In this document: positions 5,972 to 7,723 of the stretch, one piece after another | Position numbering within the stretch: position 1 is the first letter of the stretch | Layout: each line of letters starts with the position of its first letter | Translations under genes and position numbers: made by a program | NCBI GenBank assembly: GCA_019247865.1 | Contig: JAFBAJ010000621.1 | Location: 1-7,723, forward strand | DNA: 7,723 nt | Direction: 5' to 3' | From: Acidobacteriota bacterium | Lineage (GTDB): Bacteria; Acidobacteriota; Blastocatellia; Pyrinomonadales; Pyrinomonadaceae | The notes under the pieces: model-generated | What the model saw: the letters and a program-made list of their open reading frames with translations, nothing else | Database searches by the model: none | What the model was told of the DNA's origin: nothing

Positions 5972-7723
5972 CTATCTGTTCAGTTGCCGGAAATATTCCG
6001 CGGCGCGCGCGTCGTCGGCCGGAAGCAGCGTGTTCGCTTCGCCTGAAGTGGCGCGCGTCGTCGCCTCCGCGATGGCGAAGAGATTGGACGCGGCCTGTGT
6101 CAGCAGCGAGAGAGATTTGCTGACGCGCGCGGCATACTCTTCGGACGAGCCGCCGAGCTCCAGATTCGCCAGCTCCGTTTCGACGACTCGGAGCTGTCCG
6201 GCCGCTTCCGCGATGGTGGCGATGTGCTGGCCGCCCGCCGCCGGGAGCTTGTCCGCGCCCGCACGCGCACGCTCTCTGGCACGCGCCACGGCGCTCGCGC
6301 GCGCAGTGACCGGCACGTCGAGCGTCGCCTGCAAGTCAGACAGCGCGGCATATGCATCCGACAGCGCGCCCTTGAGCGCCGCCGACTCTTTCGTTTCAGC
6401 TCGGCGCGAGAGCTTTTCCAGGCGGGTCTTGATCTCGTTCAGCTCGCCCGCGTAACGCCGCTTGAGGTCAATCGGTTTCGAGCGCGCGACGATGGGCGGC
6501 ACATAACGCACCGCGAGCTGCGCGCGCTTCAAACGCGTCAGAGCCTCGCGCTCATACGTCAGAGCCTTGCCCGTGTCCATCAGCGACAGAGCATCCTCCG
6601 CATCCCACATCGCACGAATCGCGTAGATCATATCGCGCACATTGTTGGGCGTGCCCTGCGGCGGCTCAGGGATGCCGTGCATGTGTATCTCCGTGCGCTC
6701 TTCTGCTGCGGCCTGCGCCTGTTCCTCCAAACTTTCCGGCGCAGTGCTGTTGGCGCTCTGCGGCTCCTCGCCCGCGCCCTCGATGCGTATGTAGTCGTTG
6801 AATGAATTTTTGAACTCGCGTTGCTCCGCGGCGATGCCCTGCGCGCGGCGGTTCAGCTCTTCGCGCGTGAGGCGCGCGCGCTCGCCGTGCAGCTTCTCCG
6901 TGTGAATGATGATCATCCGCTGGCTCAGGAGAAAGCGGCCGATCTCGTTCGGCCCGAGGTCGCCGAGGTTGAGCTTGACGGGTTCGGGCGCGGTGATGGC
7001 GATGGCGAGGGTCGCGGAGCGCCCTGTGCCGTTTGCAGCAGGATTGCGGTCGCGCGCTTCGAGCCAGTAGACGAGCGTGTCGCCCGGCTGCATGCCGAGC
7101 CGAGCGAGATCGAGCGCAGCTCCTCCGCGCCAGTCGCGCACGCTCCCGCGCTCGACGCTGCCAAGCGGGATGACTCCGTTCGTGAACTGCGCGGCGTCGC
7201 CCTCGCCGCGACTCTTGATGTATTTGAGCGTGACCTCGGCCAGCCCCAGATCGTCGCGTGCAGTCCAGCGCACAGCGACTGGGCTCGCGGGCAGGCCGCG
7301 CAGGAGCTGATCGCTCGCGGGCTCCGTGAGGTGCGCTTCGGGCGGGGCGTCCGCGTAGACCTCCACCGCGCGGACGATGGGCGCAGGCGCATTCTCGTCC
7401 GCGAGGAGACGCGCTTCAAAGGCTCCGCTCGCCTGTGCGATGAAGGAGCCGCTGTAGCGGCCTTCGCCGAGCGCGCGCATCTGGCCCGTCACGCCGCCAA
7501 AGCTCAGCGCGGCGCGCTCGACTTTGCCGGTCGCCGCCAGCTCGACCTCGATCTCAGACCCAAGCAGCGCACGCACCGGCGCATCCCCCACAACCTCTTC
7601 CACGCTCAGGCCGGAATACGACGGCGGCACGACGCGCACGCGAAAACTCTCAAGCACGACAGCACGGCTCTCAAGCTCTGCAGCCGAGCCGTTGCCGCTG
7701 TTTTGGATAAAACTCCTCGGGTC
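5972..7723 (-). CDS. DUF4175-like envelope protein, C-terminal part
   Basis: The frame is open from the right edge (7723) to a TAG stop at 5972-5974, giving 583 visible residues. The start lies outside the window; a GTG at 7657 is internal, because codons upstream of it stay open and fit the fold. Visible residues about 25-250 carry Ig-like beta domains, with FRVRVVPPSYSGL (27-39), WTARDDLGLAEVTLKY (153-168) and YWLEARDRNP (219-228). The last two match the DUF4175 'DD-G-A...Y.-A-D' style of domain. Residues about 265-535 are mainly helical and charged, likely coiled coil, including QRMIIIHTEKL (268-278), EFKNSFNDYI (303-312) and MWDAEDALSLMDTGKALTYE (372-391). DUF4175 proteins usually have N-terminal membrane helices, which would be in the missing part. 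The family is common beside MoxR, DUF58 and VWA genes, and the next gene fits that. The biochemical role is unknown. Confidence 0.85.
   Translation of the reverse strand, partial: DPRSFIQNSGNGSAAELESRAVVLESFRVRVVPPSYSGLSVEEVVGDAPVRALLGSEIEVELAATGKVERAALSFGGVTGQMRALGEGRYSGSFIAQASGAFEARLLADENAPAPIVRAVEVYADAPPEAHLTEPASDQLLRGLPASPVAVRWTARDDLGLAEVTLKYIKSRGEGDAAQFTNGVIPLGSVERGSVRDWRGGAALDLARLGMQPGDTLVYWLEARDRNPAANGTGRSATLAIAITAPEPVKLNLGDLGPNEIGRFLLSQRMIIIHTEKLHGERARLTREELNRRAQGIAAEQREFKNSFNDYIRIEGAGEEPQSANSTAPESLEEQAQAAAEERTEIHMHGIPEPPQGTPNNVRDMIYAIRAMWDAEDALSLMDTGKALTYEREALTRLKRAQLAVRYVPPIVARSKPIDLKRRYAGELNEIKTRLEKLSRRAETKESAALKGALSDAYAALSDLQATLDVPVTARASAVARARERARAGADKLPAAGGQHIATIAEAAGQLRVVETELANLELGGSSEEYAARVSKSLSLLTQAASNLFAIAEATTRATSGEANTLLPADDARAAEYFRQLNR

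Noticed and set aside
5820..6455. A 211-codon plus-strand frame starting in the 5833-5971 gap
   Set aside because: It reads through the palindrome, giving TAETQR-like peptide, and then runs antisense to the DUF4175-like gene. This is a known type of false gene call.
7655..7657. GTG at 7657 as the start of the DUF4175-like gene
   Set aside because: The frame stays open through 22 further codons to the window edge and no ribosome site is evident. The protein would also lack the N-terminal membrane helices usual in the family.

Overview
The window is high-GC DNA (about 60% or more by eye) with five protein-coding genes, two of them cut by the window edges, and three intergenic repeat or hairpin elements. 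Two of these elements belong to the 'CACAGAGACACAGAG / CGCAGAGACGCAGAG' class of dispersed palindromes. A third is built of GACCTGG heptamers. Together with the gene content (a DUF4175-type protein beside a BatA/VWA-like membrane protein, and a DUF5808 protein), this suggests an Acidobacteriota-like soil bacterium, perhaps of the Blastocatellia/Pyrinomonadaceae kind. That placement is inference; no rRNA or marker gene is present.

Layout: (1) Bases 1-321, plus strand: the 3' end of a small membrane protein with a DUF5808-like motif. (2) Bases 334-2085, plus strand: a secreted two-domain alpha/beta hydrolase, 12 bases downstream and probably co-transcribed. (3) Bases 2086-2172: a convergent intergenic gap almost filled by a perfect 28-bp inverted repeat with T-tracts on both sides, a likely bidirectional terminator. 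(4) Bases 2173-3507, minus strand: a predicted lipoprotein with an HEFVH zinc-metallopeptidase motif. (5) Bases 3508-3573 and the adjoining gene end: a heptamer array and hairpin that has run into the 3' end of the next gene. (6) Bases 3574-5832, minus strand: a 752-aa membrane-anchored BatA/VWA and glutamine-amidotransferase-like protein with a shortened VWA segment. (7) Bases 5833-5971: a second, imperfect palindrome. (8) Bases 5972-7723, minus strand: the C-terminal 583 residues of a DUF4175-like protein whose start lies beyond the right edge.

The minus-strand genes read in the order DUF4175-like, VWA/GATase-like, metallopeptidase lipoprotein. The first two are usual members of MoxR-ATPase/DUF58/VWA gene clusters, which are thought to act at the cell envelope. 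Whether the lipoprotein belongs to that unit is unproven, because repeat elements lie in both junctions. I see no CRISPR array, tRNA, rRNA, transposase or phage gene, and no gene-free stretch longer than 139 bases.
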